From Aselliscus stoliczkanus (Eukaryota; Chordata; Mammalia; Chiroptera; Hipposideridae), in assembly GCA_033961575.1 (NCBI GenBank), contig CM066727.1:154427434-154491433 (forward strand): 64,000 bases of DNA, in the 5' to 3' direction. Position 1 is the stretch's first letter; every line of letters begins with the position of its first letter. Shown here piece after piece: positions 11,801-26,800 of the stretch. The position numbers and the translations under genes were made by a program. The notes below the pieces were generated by a model. That model did not search any database and had not been told where the DNA came from. It saw only the letters and a list, made by a program, of their open reading frames with translations.

Positions 11801-14800
11801 CCAGGGCCCCTGGCAAGGGATGCCTCTCTCTTCTCTAGTATGCTATCCTGTCTCCCCAGGAAATATGGAAAACTATGGACGCTGGTCAATATGGAACGGC
11901 TGCAAGAAGCTAAGGAGAAATGACCTGGTTTGATTCAGCCTTTAAAGTCCAGTGAGTTACTGGTATCGGTTCTTGACATATATGATACAGTTAAGGTTGG
12001 GTATTTTTATTTTTATTTTTTTAAAGATTTTTTTATTGGGGAATTGGGGGAGGGGAACAGCGTTGGGGAATCGGGGAAGGGGAACAGACAAGTTGCTGTC
12101 TTTTTGTTCTTCAGTTTAGTTGCGGAGGATGTTGCTTCACTGTTGGTATCGTCATTGCGCTCTTCCCGGATGAGGCAGATTGGTCGCTGGCCTCTGGATG
12201 TTGCTCACCGCGGCTATTAGCAGCTCACTCTTGGCTGCCAGCCGCTCACTCTGGCTGCGGGCCACTCACTGTAGCCTATGGCAGCCCACTGCAGCAGGGT
12301 CTGCAGCCCACACCATCACCGGGGCTCGCACAGCCCAGCTCCAGGTGGAGCTGTTGTTAGCTGTAGAGGGCAGTGTCACTGGCCCTCATGTGGGATCCGA
12401 ACCGGGGCCGCTGGCATCCCAAAACCAGCGCTTAACCAATGCGCCACTCGGCCGGCCCAAGGTTGGGTATTTTTAAATGGCTATTCATGCTACCAGGAAG
12501 AAGGGCTGAAGGCAGACAGCAGTGAAGCCATGACAATCAGCTGGGCAGAGGATGACTGGGGGACACTTACACCAGAGCCCTGCCCAGCAGTCCTGGATCC
12601 AAAATAAGACACTGAAGGGACAGAGGAGCACTTTGGCAAGGCTGCTCCTCTGCACTGATTCCCCGTCAGCGATCAGGGCTGTTCCTCCTGCTCCCAAACT
12701 GGTATGCAGGAGCAGGAGAGTTAAAAGACGAAATACCAGGCCGGGCGAGTGGTGCGGAGGTTAAGCCCTGGCTTGGGAAGCCAGCGGCCCCGGTTCGGGT
12801 CCCACATATGAGGGCTAGTGACACTGCCCTAAAAAAAAAAAAAAAAAAAAAAAAAAAGACGAAATACCTGTCCCAGGAGCTTGTTGGGGGTGGGGGAGAG
12901 AGATCTGTGTTCTGCCAGAGGCATTCGCTCATCAGGCAATCTCCGTGACTGCAGCTGTGCTAACCCACAGTTTGGGGTGCGGACGTGGTGCCCTGGGTGC
13001 TTACCTCCTAGGTACTGTTCAGGGGCAAAGTCTTATTTCAAATGAATATGAGTTTCCATATGTGTCTAACAGTCATAGACGGGAATAATTAAATACACAC
13101 TCTCCACAATGCAAAGGCAGGCTGAGGAAGGCCAGCTAGTGCTACTGGCTGACATGCGACGCGGGACGAAAGGGAAGAGTTGGTGTGGGAGATACCTCCA
13201 GTGGCTGCTGTGAGTTCGGTCCGGCGAACGAAACCAAGGTAGCCTGTCCGAGCCCAGAGTGTGTGGGCTGCATCCCCAAAGCTGAGGCGAGTGTTGAAAT
13301 GATCAGCTTGTAGAGTCTCACTATCGTAGATGGTGTAATAGCCACTGGCCGTATGGGGACTGTTTACCCAAATCTACAAGAAAAGGGTATTGGTCACACT
13401 TCATCAGGAACATATACTGTGCATCAATTCATCTTGGGACCTATGATTTTAGTTTTTCAATTTCATTTTTATATTAACAACACAACTGCACCAATAAAGG
13501 TTGCTGACATTTCAAGTGTTTACTTAAAATACTTGAAATGTACTGAACAGTAAAGTAGGTGATTTATATGTCTTATATCCATCAATCCTGACATATATGG
13601 CATGACAACGTTGGTTGCACTTTTGTTATTCCCGTTTTACAGATGAAGAAAACCAAGAAGTAACACCTAAAATGCAGAAACTAGGAAACTCTCACCCAAG
13701 CCTGTGTGGCAGAGGCCATGCTCTTAATCACGACGCCACACTGACTCCCTGGCTCATTTTGTCAGGGTCCCACAAAGGTATCAAGGGATTATTTCTGCAT
13801 TTCTGCAACTAAGGTGTGACACCCTCAGGGACACACTGCAGGGTATCTGAATTTACCATGTAAACGCAGGCGCTAACAATGGTAACAGCTCTCGTATGTA
13901 CTGAGGACTCATTATGTGACAGGCACCGCTCTGTGTGCATTACAGATATAGGTATTAATGCACTTAATTGTCACACAATTCTACCACACAGGTGCTGTAG
14001 GTGCAATTATTATTTATGGATGAGGAAACTGAGGCCTGGAGCAACTTGCCCAATACTGAGAAGCTGGTAAGTGGCAGAGCCCAGGTCCCTGGCTCCTGCA
14101 CCTACAATTCTCCTTCCAGTAAGTACCAGAATGTAACATCAGTGTCCCTCAAAGATTTGGAGGAATAACAATTAAGACTTTAAAAACGTTTTTATACTAA
14201 TGTAGAAATGGATACATTTTGGGATAGAATATAAAATTTGCATGAATTTTTAAAAAGTGATATTTGTGGCTCCTTAATAGGTAGAAAGAGGTAGGATTTG
14301 CCCATTTTCCTTTTCAGTTAAGGGAATGTCAGTGGACAAATCTGGGACTAGTTCTAGCTTGGGTGCCTAAATCTTTCCTCCATCCTGGTCTCAATCTTCT
14401 CTTTTTATCCATTTCTGTCTCGTGCCTTATGGAGAAAGATTAAATAAAACTCTTTTAAAAGATGGAAATTCAAAATGGGGGAAAAGCTAAATCCACAGTT
14501 TCACTGACTTGTAGAATATGAACCCTAAAGTTTTTCACTGCTGACTTTTCAGAGTCAAGGTGAAAATTATACTTACCTCTCCAAGGTGAGAGTCTCCAAC
14601 AGGCCCTTTGGTCTCTGGATTAACAATAACCACTTTCACTCCAGGTAAAATCTAAAAATCAAAGGGGAAACACAAAGACTCAGTCTAATCTAATGACCTC
14701 TAGGAAATGCAGTTACCTGCTCTCCTCTCCCTCTAGTGAGGTGAGGGACTGCACAAAGGCAGGAGCTAACTGAGATGGCACTCACAGGATCCTCCTCAGT

Positions 14801-17800
14801 CCAGAGCAGAGGTACAATAAGACTCATCCTCAAAAATAAACCAGGGAACCAACCAGTCAGCTACCTTCTCTTCAAAGAGAGGAGAAACTGCAGACCAGAA
14901 TCGTAACAGTTAAGAATCTGTAGAATTACTTAACCACGTAACCGCCCTTTTCCATCATCTATCTTGTTACTGGAGTGATGACAGTAAAACCCCTTAAAGC
15001 AGAAAGGGCAAGCAGGAGGCATCTCCTAAGAGGCTGCTGCAGTCTACAGCAAGTGCTAGAGTTAGAGGAACTGGACCAATAAGAGAAGGACCCAGTGACA
15101 TCTTTGCAGGAGGATGGAAAGACATATGGTCCAGGATCTTCCTCAGGGGGGAAAAGAGAAACAAGTGCTGGCTGAGAGGATGGCTCAGGGCCTCTCTGTC
15201 CCCATTTTCTGTCCCTTAAACCTCCCTTCTCATCTTGGGTTTCTAGAGCATGCAGTTACCTGAGAAACCCTGCAATGATCTGGTTTCATACATCTAAAAC
15301 CTCGAGGAAGGAAGAAGAGCAAATGCCACTGCTGCTAGTCAGGGCCAGGCACTGAGCTAAAGCTCCTGAGGTGCCCGGCCCTTCTCTGAGGCAGATGAAG
15401 ATTTGGCAAGGTGGTAAGATCAAGCTAAGGCCACTCGGAAGAGTTTAAATGGAAGACTGAACCTAGAGCAAGCTTCGCTGATCCATCACTGGATAGGTTA
15501 GGCAGGATCCCATTTTTTCCCTCTGCCTTTCAAAGTCCTAGAAGTTTCAAAGGGATGAGAAACTTGAAAGCTTATGCTGATCTTCTAGCTCCCTTAGTAA
15601 ACTGTTCCAAACTGCTATAGAATGCATGTTCCCAACTAGGATTGGGAAACGTGCTCCCAGATGTGACAGTATTAAGAGGCAGGGCCTTCGGAAGGTGATC
15701 AGAGCCTACACAAACGGCATTAATACCTTTCTAAAAGAGACCCAGAGACTTCCCTCGCCTCTTCTGCCATGTGAGGGTACAGAGACAAGGCCACCTGTGA
15801 CCCAGAAATCCCTCACCAGAATCTGCTGGACTTCCCAGACTCCAGAACTGTGAGAAATAAATTTTTGTTGTTTCTAAGCCACCCAGTGTATGGTATTCTG
15901 TTCTAGCAGCCCAAATAGACTAAGATAATAACTAACTCTCTCCTTGAACATTTGAAAGGCTCATTCTAATCTAAGAAATCTTATCCCCACAGATAATCAC
16001 TCTCCAATATCTTTAATCTCTTTCCCATTTTAATTTCTGTTTGAACTATAAATATGTGTATGCCTTCCTCCTATCTGCCCCCCCTATTTTTCTCCTTCTA
16101 ACACTTATAAAAATAGAACAGGCTCTTTATAAGTGTTGCTCATCTCTCCATCTTGAATATAATGAACATTGAATTTTGCTGGTTTGTCAAATAAGAACAG
16201 AATGTCAGATTTTTAAAAATCTACAGAAATTCAGAAAGTTCAAATCGAGTATTCTTCTTATCTGTGTACCCATATGGATTTGAAAGCATTGGCTCAGTTG
16301 AAATAATTGTTATCTCCAGATTTCAATTAAGTCTTGCCCTCAGTACTACTATGTTACATGGCTTCAGGTTTCTTTAAAAGGAACCAATTCTCTACACAAG
16401 CCACCTTCCCAACAATGGTTAACAGAACAAATTACCTTTCCAGACTCTGAGAGGAGCAAACTCTGAGGGGCACCCCGTTCCACAAGACGAACCCTGTGAA
16501 AGAACAAGATTTATTATAGACGAGGCTGTTAAAAAATGGTTGCGCCATGCCTACATCAGCTGTATACTGACTTCCCAGGACATCTGACTCATCCCTCCTT
16601 CTCATGCTAGAGCAGAGTTTCTCAAACTCAGCATTGCTGACATTTTGGGTCAGATAAGGTTTTGTTATAACTTTTGTGAGGAGCTATCTTATGCAGTCTA
16701 GGTTGTTTAGCAACATCCCAGACATCTACCCACTAGATGTCAGTAGCAACCCGTTTGTTGTGACAACCAAAAATGTCTCCAGACACTGTCAAATGTCCTC
16801 TGGAGGGCAAAATCTCTCCAGGCTGAGAGCCACTGCAATTGGGAGATGCGCCACCTGTGCAGGCTGGGTCAGTGCCAGGAGCACACCAATGAACACAGCC
16901 CAAGTCAGGGGGACCTGGGACAGAGCCCAACGCCCTCGGGCCATGTGCTCACCTTGGAACACAGTTAAAATTCCCCTGTAAGCTGATAAGGAGGAAGGAT
17001 TTTACTCCTGGGGTCTAGATAAAGTGTTGTTTCAACAACCCTACTCTGCCTCATTTATCGAATCTATCTCATCTTTTATTTTTAAATTTTCAGAGGAAAG
17101 AGCCGATCCATTTTAGTTTAATTTATATCAAATGTCACAAAATACTTTTACACGGGCAGGAACTAAGTTTTACATTTTAATATTAAAGAACTGTGTAGCA
17201 GCTGTGAGAATTAAAGCTTTCTTCTTATAAATGTAAATCTTATCAGGTATTAATAATGAAAACAAATCTCTGCCCTCTTCCCATCATCCCCTGGAAGACA
17301 GAAACAAAATGATGAGGGAGAGGGCTGGCTCTTGAGCCTCAGAACTTTTTCTGTTGAGGAACTCTGATAGGGAATGAGCATAATAAATCTACTGTACCTG
17401 TCATGTCTTAATGATTTCAGATCTACATACACAGTAGTTGGGTCCGGCCCTGAGGTTCCCTAAAGAAAAATAAATCAATGCATTATTTATTTAAAATTAA
17501 AATGAACTGTATTTCCATATTTCATTTTAAAATCAAGAAATCGATAATTTAGCCATATACATGAAAAATCTAAACTATATTTTGAAAGCTCACCCTCTCT
17601 TCAACCACATGAGGCAGGGTGCAGTCAACACCTAAGAGAGACTCATGGCCTGGCTTTAGCCTCATGTTTCTTTCCTTTCCTCCCTCAGGAGAGGGTGCCA
17701 GAAGCCTCCTCACAGGGGCTGAAGCAGCACTGCAAGTTTACCAGGCTGAAAGGGTCCTCATCCCTGGACTCAAAGCAGGGGCGCGACATGCCAGCATCCA

Positions 17801-20800
17801 TGGGGTTTTCAAAACCAGCACTGGCACAAGCTGCCGGCAAGAGGCCCATGACTGGGCTTCAAGGTCAAAGTACCATGATGCTACTTGAAAGTCACTTGAC
17901 CATGGTCACAGAAGACCTGAAAGTATCCAGCCAGTTATGCCCCCTTCTTTTACTCTCACTCTTGTCCTTAATAGCCTCCAAGCTACACAAAATCAGTTCT
18001 TTTCTGTTATTTCAGTCCCTTTTCTGTTATTTACCCACCAAGAGTGGCAAAGTTGCCATCTGGCTGGAGAAAAGAATATAAGCTTATATGTGCTTCCTTT
18101 GCAGAAAAAATTATGAAATAAGAAGACAGAACAATAGAAGGTGAGATGTAAGTAACATTCAAATAGGACTCAGTGATCTGCAGTTACTGCCAGGGACCAT
18201 AGCACTGCTACTAACAGTAAACATTTCCACTGCTGCTCAAATGCTAGACATGGCTCCAAGTAAAATAACTCAGTGATTCCACAGAACAAGCCGTAAAGGG
18301 CGATGCTATTATCTTCATCTTACAGACGAGCAAAACGAGGCACAGCGGAGTCCAAGCACAGAGCCCCCCCACCCCCAGCAAGCGAGTGGACTGGGGCTTG
18401 CGCCAGGCGGTCTGGCTTCAGAGCCTCTGCTCCAGGGCAGCACGCATTCCCCTTCCGTTTGTTCCCAAGTGAGATTTCGTGATAGTCACCTGTAAACATA
18501 TAGCAACATTAACTCTTGATCCAAAAGTGGTGCTGACAGCCCGAGGGGACAGACCAATGTCTTTAAAGAGCTTGGAGAAGGACTGCTGGAGGGCAATGCG
18601 GGGCCGCTCCTCGGCCACCACCACGCACGTCCGGATGCAGGAGAGGTTGATCCCTCTGGTCTGTAAGACACCACACGTGTGAGCTGACGTTGGCAAGGTC
18701 ATAAAAGAATTGAACAGGTAGGGCCACTACTCTATCTCTTCCGTCAGGAAAAGCCAAGGAGCTGTCTATTCTCACCTCAGACACCCAGAGGAAAGACAAA
18801 AGTGTTCGGAAAATGCGAAGGGGTCCCACTGAAGTCATTAGCCACTGCTAAATGTGCTCATTCTTTATTTCTTTTCTCTTTCATCTCAAAATCTTAGGCT
18901 CCTCAGCAATCCATTTTTATCCCTCACATTTCTGTACCTTAGATTTCTCCCTATTTCAAACTGAAGAGATGGGACTCAGAGGAAAAGAAGTCTTGTACAC
19001 TGGAGATCAAATCTCTTGTCTCCTTTTTTCCTTCTTAAGGTCATATTTCTCTATTAAAGAAAATTCAGTGTTTTCTGACTTGCCCACATGCCGGTCAGAC
19101 ATATGATTACCGGATACACACACGAATGAGCTACCCTTGTCTTTGGGGGCAGTCACCATCTCTAATACTCTGAGGTTACAAATTCTATTGGGAAAAATCC
19201 TACTGGTGTGGTCACAGTTCCCTTTCACCTTTACAAAAAGTCATTTCCATTTAGCTTCCCAACCAATTTCACCTTCTTCTCCACAAAGTAAGACTCAGAT
19301 TAAATTCTGAAAGGGTGCATTAAATTAGAAAGTGGAAGAGATAAACTTCCTGAGGTTTATAAAACACCCGTTTGACTGCCTAGAAAAAAATCCAAGCAGA
19401 TATGTCTGTCAACCCCTACTTGGTATCAACACGCTTGGCCTGTTTCTTTAAAACCTCTCAGGACTGGCTATTGTTGTAGCTGCTTCTTACCTTTAGCACC
19501 TCCACTTGGTTTCCAAGCCCTTTGGTGCAGAGCTCCATTACTGAATAGGAGCAGAAAGTATCCCTTATTTTGTACTGGCTGACGGTAGAGAGCCAGAGGA
19601 AAAGGTTGTTTTCTAACTCCATAGGAGGAATTAAGATGGACTGGTGACCTGAATAGACACTGCAATAAAGAAAGGCAAGAGCTGACATTATCAATTCATC
19701 CCAGATATCTTGATGTTTTAGAACATTTACTGAGCACAAAGGACAGTGTAGGGTCCTATTCGATATAATAGGAATCACTTGTTTGTACACAACTCACAAG
19801 ACACAATAACTATAAAATAAAGCAGATTGGGGTATGCACAGTAACTGAGGTGTGGATAAAGGACATCAAGATGATAGAATAAAGAGCAAGTCATTCAAAC
19901 TGGGAAGCTTAGGCTGGGGGTGCTTTAATGAGGTGACATTTGAGCTGGGACTGAAGAATGAGCGGGAATTTGACAGTGACTGGAGGATGTGGGGATAGTG
20001 ATGAGAGCATTCCAGGTAGAGGAACAGCATATGCAAATGCCGAAGGTATAAAATTACTTGGTGTGTTTAAAGTCATCAGAAATAGTACCACAGTGTGAAA
20101 CACTAGAGCATAGGATGCATGGGGGAGTGGTGAGAAGTGAGGCCAGAAGGGTTGGGGTCAAACTGTGAAAGGGCTTAACTACTGTATGAAGGACTTAGAC
20201 TTTACCGAGCAGGCAGTCATTGCAGCTTCACATTGGCGCAAAACTAGCAACATGGAGGTTGAATTGGAGACATGAGACACCAAAGGCTGAGAGACAGCAG
20301 AGACTGCAATAGTCCAGGTAAGAGATGATGGGGTCTTGAACCCCGACAGTGCAACAGGGTTAAAAAGGAAGGAATGGCAGGCTCACATAGGATATGTATA
20401 GTCTACAGCCATGAATCCTCAACTTCCTAAACCTGAGTATAGATCAGAATCACCAGGAGCCCAAGAATCCTGTATTTAAAATATACTGGCATTGTGGGCT
20501 CCATCTTTGGAGATCTAAGTTAGGAAGTCTGGGGAAGGCCCATTAATGTTTTAAGACCCCTAGGTAATTTCTATGTAAAGATAGGTTTAGGGACAACTGA
20601 GCCAAAGGACATGACATTTAACAGGATGTGAGACATAAAGGTATAGAAGATGAAGATAATGCTCAAGTTCCTAGTTTGGGCCCGTAGGTGGATGATCTTA
20701 TTTTAACAAAGACAGGAATACAGAAGGAACGTTGAGATGCATGCGTCTGTGAAGGACTCATGGAGATGTCCACCCAGGAGGTGAAAACGTGGGTCTGAGA

Positions 20801-23800
20801 TAAGGTCCCTGGGTGGACAGTGGACCTTATAAATAACATGTTATTTCACAAGGAACAATTTGGCCAGAGTGGACATGCTCCTCTCCAGCCACATGCTGTC
20901 ACCCCATCTCATTATAGTCCTTCCTGCCAAGACAAGGGGGTGCGTTCTGGCTGTCAAAGCATGACATATTTCACCCAAGTATCATCCTTCTACTTAGCTC
21001 TGCTTCTAAAATGAGGATTACAAGATAGAACAGAGAGCAGGTAATAAGATCACTGACCTTTTGGATGAGGCATAAAACTAACAGAAAAGAAAAAAGAAGG
21101 AATACAAACAAGACTAAACAAACATCAGAGATACATGAGGTGCACAAAGTCTGGGAAAAACGGCATTTTCTTGAAACTTTACCAAATTAAGGGAGCAAAG
21201 GGCAGGATGAGATGCTTATAGCTCCCAAAGACATCCCCATGCATGGTTTCTTTGCTTTTCCATTCCTACCTGCAGAGACACCAGAGTGCAAAGCCAAGTC
21301 CACAGTAAGGGTCAAGGCAGATGGCGATCTGCCGAGAAGAGTACAACTCACACTGGAGCTTGATGGCTCTACAAAGGGCATTGACCGCAGAATGGGACAT
21401 CTGGAAAGTAAGGAACATGGAACAGCATGGAACTGGCATCCCACAGGCAGAAAAACACCCCCAAACTCCTCAAAATGATGTATATTTTTCACTGGTTCAA
21501 AAAGCCTACTCTAAATCTAACTTAAGGTAACACATTTCTGTTCATTAGTCAATACAGTTATATGAAATATGAATCTGTGATTTCATACTGGCTTTAAATG
21601 TAATTCTTGTTATCTGTTAGCTTCTATGCTAGGCACAGGACATGGCATAACACAAATTCCTTGGGATAACTTATTCCGGAAGAGCCGATGCTTTTATTTA
21701 AATATAGCAGGGACCCTTGATCCTCCGCCTACTGGTCTCTGGTACAACCAGTTGGCCTCTACATCTAAAGTCCCTAGGGTAGTGTCATCTCTATTTTTTG
21801 CAGTCCTGGCATTTTACCAGCATCCGTGAGTGAGTGAATATATCCAGAGTACTCTACCTTCACTCCTGTAAGCATGCCAGTTGTAGAGACACTAAAATCA
21901 AGATATGCCAACATTTCAGGAGTGGGTGGTTTATACAGCTGCGGTAACCTTTTCCTGGGTAAGTCATCTGCAAGATAAAGAAAAAACCTGATGTCAATCA
22001 GATATGTTGGAACATGAAAATCACCGCTCTTCAACTGGTTTGGCGTGGCCATGTTATGGCCCAATTTAGCTTCTAGGATTTGCTAAAGCTTAGGCTTCTC
22101 GTATTTAACCAAGCAGCTCATGTATGTCACTCCTAGAGGTGAGGTGTTGAGGACACAGCTAGACGACATAAAAAAGTAAATCTATATCAGGCAAATGTAT
22201 TTACTGGAAGGTCAGTGAGGAGTATTATAACATACTGTCTTAAAACACAGACTAAGGGAGCAGACTGCTGCTGTTCAAATCTGAGCTCTGCCATTTTTCA
22301 GCACTGTGACCTTGAAGTTATTTAACCTCTTTTTGTCTGTTTTCTTTTTTCTAAATGGTAATAATACTTAACCTCATAGAATTGTTGGGAAGTTAATTCA
22401 CATAAAGCAATTTGAAAACAACCGACTAAACGCTCAGAAAGCTTAGTTGTTATCATGCTGATTTCAAGTTACAGTTCATTATTTACAGTTTAGTACATGC
22501 TATTAATCATGGACTGCTATTTATCATGTACTTATTTTGTAATGGTTAGTGTGCAAAGAACTGCGTGAGCTCTCAATCATAGACTGCTTTAAAAGTTGAT
22601 TTTCTCCAGGTTAACATGGCAGATTTTTAAGAATGCTAATCTAGAATTTGGGTTTTCCTTTGCTCATTTATTTATATACCTCTTCCTTCCCCCCCCTCGA
22701 AACTTGCTGTACAAGTATGTCCAAACCAAGGACGTCAAGGATGTCTCTGGCCCCAGCCTTGGCGCTTCAATGGCTCCTTGGCTTTCTGAATCAAGAAACA
22801 ATTCTGACTATGACTTTTTTTTTTTTAGCTGAGCCCTCCTGCTACCTGTTGGCAGCTCAACAGCAACTCAGCTTGGGCTGGCCTCGAACCGCCGTTGCTC
22901 AGAGCTCAGCTCGCACTCTTGAGCGAGCTCTTAACCAACTGAGCCACTCGGCCGGCCCTTGACTATGACTTTTAAAGCTTCGTATCATCGGGCAACCATC
23001 TGGTCAAACCAAAGGCTTTCTCTATCTCCCACCTTCAACCCACCTTGGTGGTGGGTAGGGTCACTCATGTGCCTAAGGAAACCTTCCTGGTATCTGTATC
23101 ACAGCCCATATTTCAGATCTTCCTGAAATGTGAGTGAGCCCAATAACCATGTTAGGTCTGCATCATTAACACCAACACAATCCATTTGTGTTATGTATTA
23201 TATATGCCTGTGCTTACGTCCGTATGTGACAAATGCAAAAAACAAAACAATACAAAACAAAAAGATCTAGTTCAGTATCTGGCCCACAATAACCACAGGC
23301 GCATGTCACCCTGCATTTAAACCCATGTGATGTTCCTTAGGTGACACTTACTGTAAACAGGTTAGGGGGCAAATCAATGGTTAAGAGGCTGGGAATGGAG
23401 TCAAACTAACGGGGTTTGAATTTCAGTGCTCTTACTTACTTAACTTCCCTATGCCTCAGGTTTCTCATCTGTAAAATGAGGATAAAAACAACACCAATCT
23501 AATAGGGTTGACGTAAGGATAAAATTAGGTAATACATGTTAGATGGCTGGCACATAGTAGGGGCTTGCTTAAAGATGTTATGATTTTGTGTGCAGTGCTT
23601 TACATTACATCATTTTAATCTTTACAACTCCATGTAGTAGTTATTACAACCCCCATTTTATAGACAGTTTTGCCCAAGTTAGTAGGGATACTCAGAGAGG
23701 AACAGGTAGGTATCAGGATTTAAACCCCGTCTGCCTGACTCCACAACTCACACTCCCCCTATCCCACCATTCTCCAAGTAGCCCTTGGTCTTGTCCCCTT

Positions 23801-26800
23801 TTTTAGTAGAAAGACCATCTAACATTCATGCAAATTATGGTTTTCAAGGTACTTTCATAGTATATTGCATTTAATATTCTCAATAAATATGGGTCAGGCA
23901 AGGGTAGGTAGTATTTCAGGAAAGGGGGATCTCAGACAAGGTTATACCGAGAACAAGTACTGAAGCTCAAAATAGAACAAGACCCGATTCCTGGTCCAGT
24001 GCTGTTTTACCTGTACCACGTCTAGATCTAGACTGTATCAGGTCTTCTCAACGTTTCACATGGCCTTCCACACCCACGGTCAAACTCAGCATACAAACCT
24101 AAGTGCCTTCTGTTGATTCCAAGAGTAACAGCGAGACACTTCTTGTTTCGAGAGTCCTTAGCATATTGTGATCTGCTTTTTTGGATCTGCCTGTTGCAGT
24201 ATCCGGCCTTTTGGTAATGCAAGCTGACGGGGTATTCAGTTTTGCCTCTATTTTAGCACACTCAATGTGTTATGATGTAAGAGCTGTATAAACATCTTCG
24301 GCATGAGAATCTAGGAACTTTCTGGGAATACATGTTCTTGTTCCTTCAATAGCTCTGGAGAAATCTGCCCCTCACCTGTGTCAATGATGGTTGGCCAGGT
24401 TTTCACATCCACAGCTGCTGCCGCCTCTCGGGACCTCAGTAACCTCATTAGGGTCTGGGTGGTGAGAATGCAGGATGCTTTGCTGACCTAGAAATGAACA
24501 GAAATAAGCACCAGGAGGCTTAGTCCCCAAGCAGCACCACAGGCTCTGGCTGCTGCCAAAAGCAACTCACATGCCATACCTGGCAAAGCAGTGTCAGTTG
24601 TTCAAAGAACACACATCGGACAATGGAGATCAGGGTTACCCCTTACACTTGTCCTTCTGGTAATGTCCTCCTGGTAACACTTAATCATCTCAGAGTAATG
24701 GGCTTGTTCACAACACAGGTTTTGTTTATAACAGCGATTCTCAAATATTCCATACTTACTATCTCAGTATGGGTCCCACAATCTTTTGGTTTTGTGAAGA
24801 CCATAATAAAATAAAAACACAGATTTTGCAGTGCTTGGGGGATAAGAAAGGTCAGATGACCATCTCTGAAGGCGTTAGTAGTGTTTGCATCAGTTTAATG
24901 AATGGTAAAACTGACATATCCTGAATTTGAGGGACTCTGTGCTCTCACAGAAACTAAGCTTTCCTGGGCTGGCCGAGGGGCTCAGTTGGTTAACAGCTCG
25001 CTCAAGAGTGCGAGCTGAGCTCTGAGCAACAGCAATTCGATGCCCAGCCCGAACTGAGCTGCTGCTAACCTGCCAACAGGTGGCAGGATGGCTCAGCTTA
25101 AAAAAAAGAAACTAAGTTTTCCTGCTCACCGCACATGGAAAAGCACAGTGACTGACTTCCCCATAAACTGTGTCAATGGAAGGAAACTTCCCTCTCTGCT
25201 GCTCTGGCCTACCTTGCAGGTATGACAAGGGCATTTTGCTGAATTAAACGTTGTAATAAAATCATCTATGGTGAACATAGCTTTTAAGCTACAGGCTCTA
25301 GTTGTTGACAGAGCAGCAGTTCTTAAAGAATCAAATGTTGGGCTGGCCGAGTGGCAAGGTGGTTAAGCGCTGCCTTGGTGAAGCCAGCGGCCCCGGTTCG
25401 GGTTCCACATATGAGGGCCAGTGACACTGCCCTCAAAAAAAAAAAAAGAATCAAATGTTACATAAATTGGAATTTTTGTAACTTTAAAGTACATTAGGAT
25501 CTGATGCAATAAAGATTTATCTTATTTTCTTCAATTCTCACATCATATAGAAAATTCTATCACCTCCAGAGCAAGATTTTTTAATACTTTTTAGTACTAT
25601 ACAAAGAGTATATACACTGAATTTATAAAATTAAACCAAATAAAAGTGCCGTGACACTGGGGAGAATTCAGTTTGGCATACAAAACTACCTTGGTTATTG
25701 CGCAGAAAAAAATATTAGAACATTTTTTAAAAAGCGGGGAGAAAAACTAGTTTTCTGGAGAATTACTAATGATAACTTCATTACCTCTTTAATGCTCATG
25801 ATAAATTCACACGATTTTGTACCTCACCCATAACAGCTTTCCCCACTATCCTTCACTGAATAATGCTGGTCACTTAGGTAGGATTAAGGAAAAACAGGTA
25901 GTTTTCAGGAGAGAGATTTGACGTCCCGGCTCAACAAAACTGGAAAATTAGTTAAGGATCCTTAGTTGTCTGAATCTGGCTTTTAGGAGATGAGGACAAG
26001 GCAAGATATCCTCGGTACTTACGTCAACAATCATGCGGACAGTGGGCAATGTGGCAGTAAGGTTCTGAGCATGAGGAGGTCGGACGGTCACAGGTATGCA
26101 CCCGGCATACAGGCAGCCAAAGAACGCAGCGATTAACTCAATGCCTGCAAGACAGAGTCACTTAGCTGCCTAGAGTCACTGAGAAACGAAACGGCAGACC
26201 CTCCAAAATGAGTTTATCACAGCATGTGCCAGCAGGATTATTTAGACGTAATTTAACAGGGACACTTGCAGAGAAAATGTTTTTTAAATTAGGAAGGAAG
26301 AGAAGGTGAAGGAGGAAGCATATAAAACAACTTAAAAATACATAGAAAGAAGCCAAGAATAAATAACAAGAAAGAAAGTCAGAAGAAAACTCTGGAAAGA
26401 AACCTGAAGAATGTATTTGGATATCACTACTTGATTTTACTTAGGAGAATTAACGGCAGAAATTAGGGATGGACTTGGGAAATAAAGAATGGGGAAAAGA
26501 GAGATGAGAAACATCTGAGGTTTCTCTAAATATTTAGAAGGCCACTATGTGAAGAGCAATTAGACTTTTGAGATCTCACTCATTCAGAGGGTGCAAGTTT
26601 TACGGAGACGATGTGTGACTGGATATGAAGACACTCCAATACCGGGACTTGGCGGGTGGCCACCTTAGGAAGTGCTCTCCTATAACAATGTCACTAACTG
26701 GTAGATGGGGGACAATCTCACAGGAACACCATAGGAGGGTTTTTTTTTTTATCAGGTGACCTTCTAAGAAATCTTAGTATCAATATAAATAAAATAACAT

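Noticed and set aside
12180..12607. Open frames of about 100 codons in 12.2-12.6 kb
   Set aside because: They fall within the L-type SINE and its flank, with no gene structure.
15621..15935. Possible endogenous retrovirus
   Set aside because: Only a solo MaLR-type LTR fragment is visible; no gag, pol or env remnants here or elsewhere in the window.
21187..21492. Minus-strand frame of 101 codons around exon W22
   Set aside because: It is in the wrong frame. The correct frame within 21270-21400 gives the DIP2B segment starting MSHSAVNALC.
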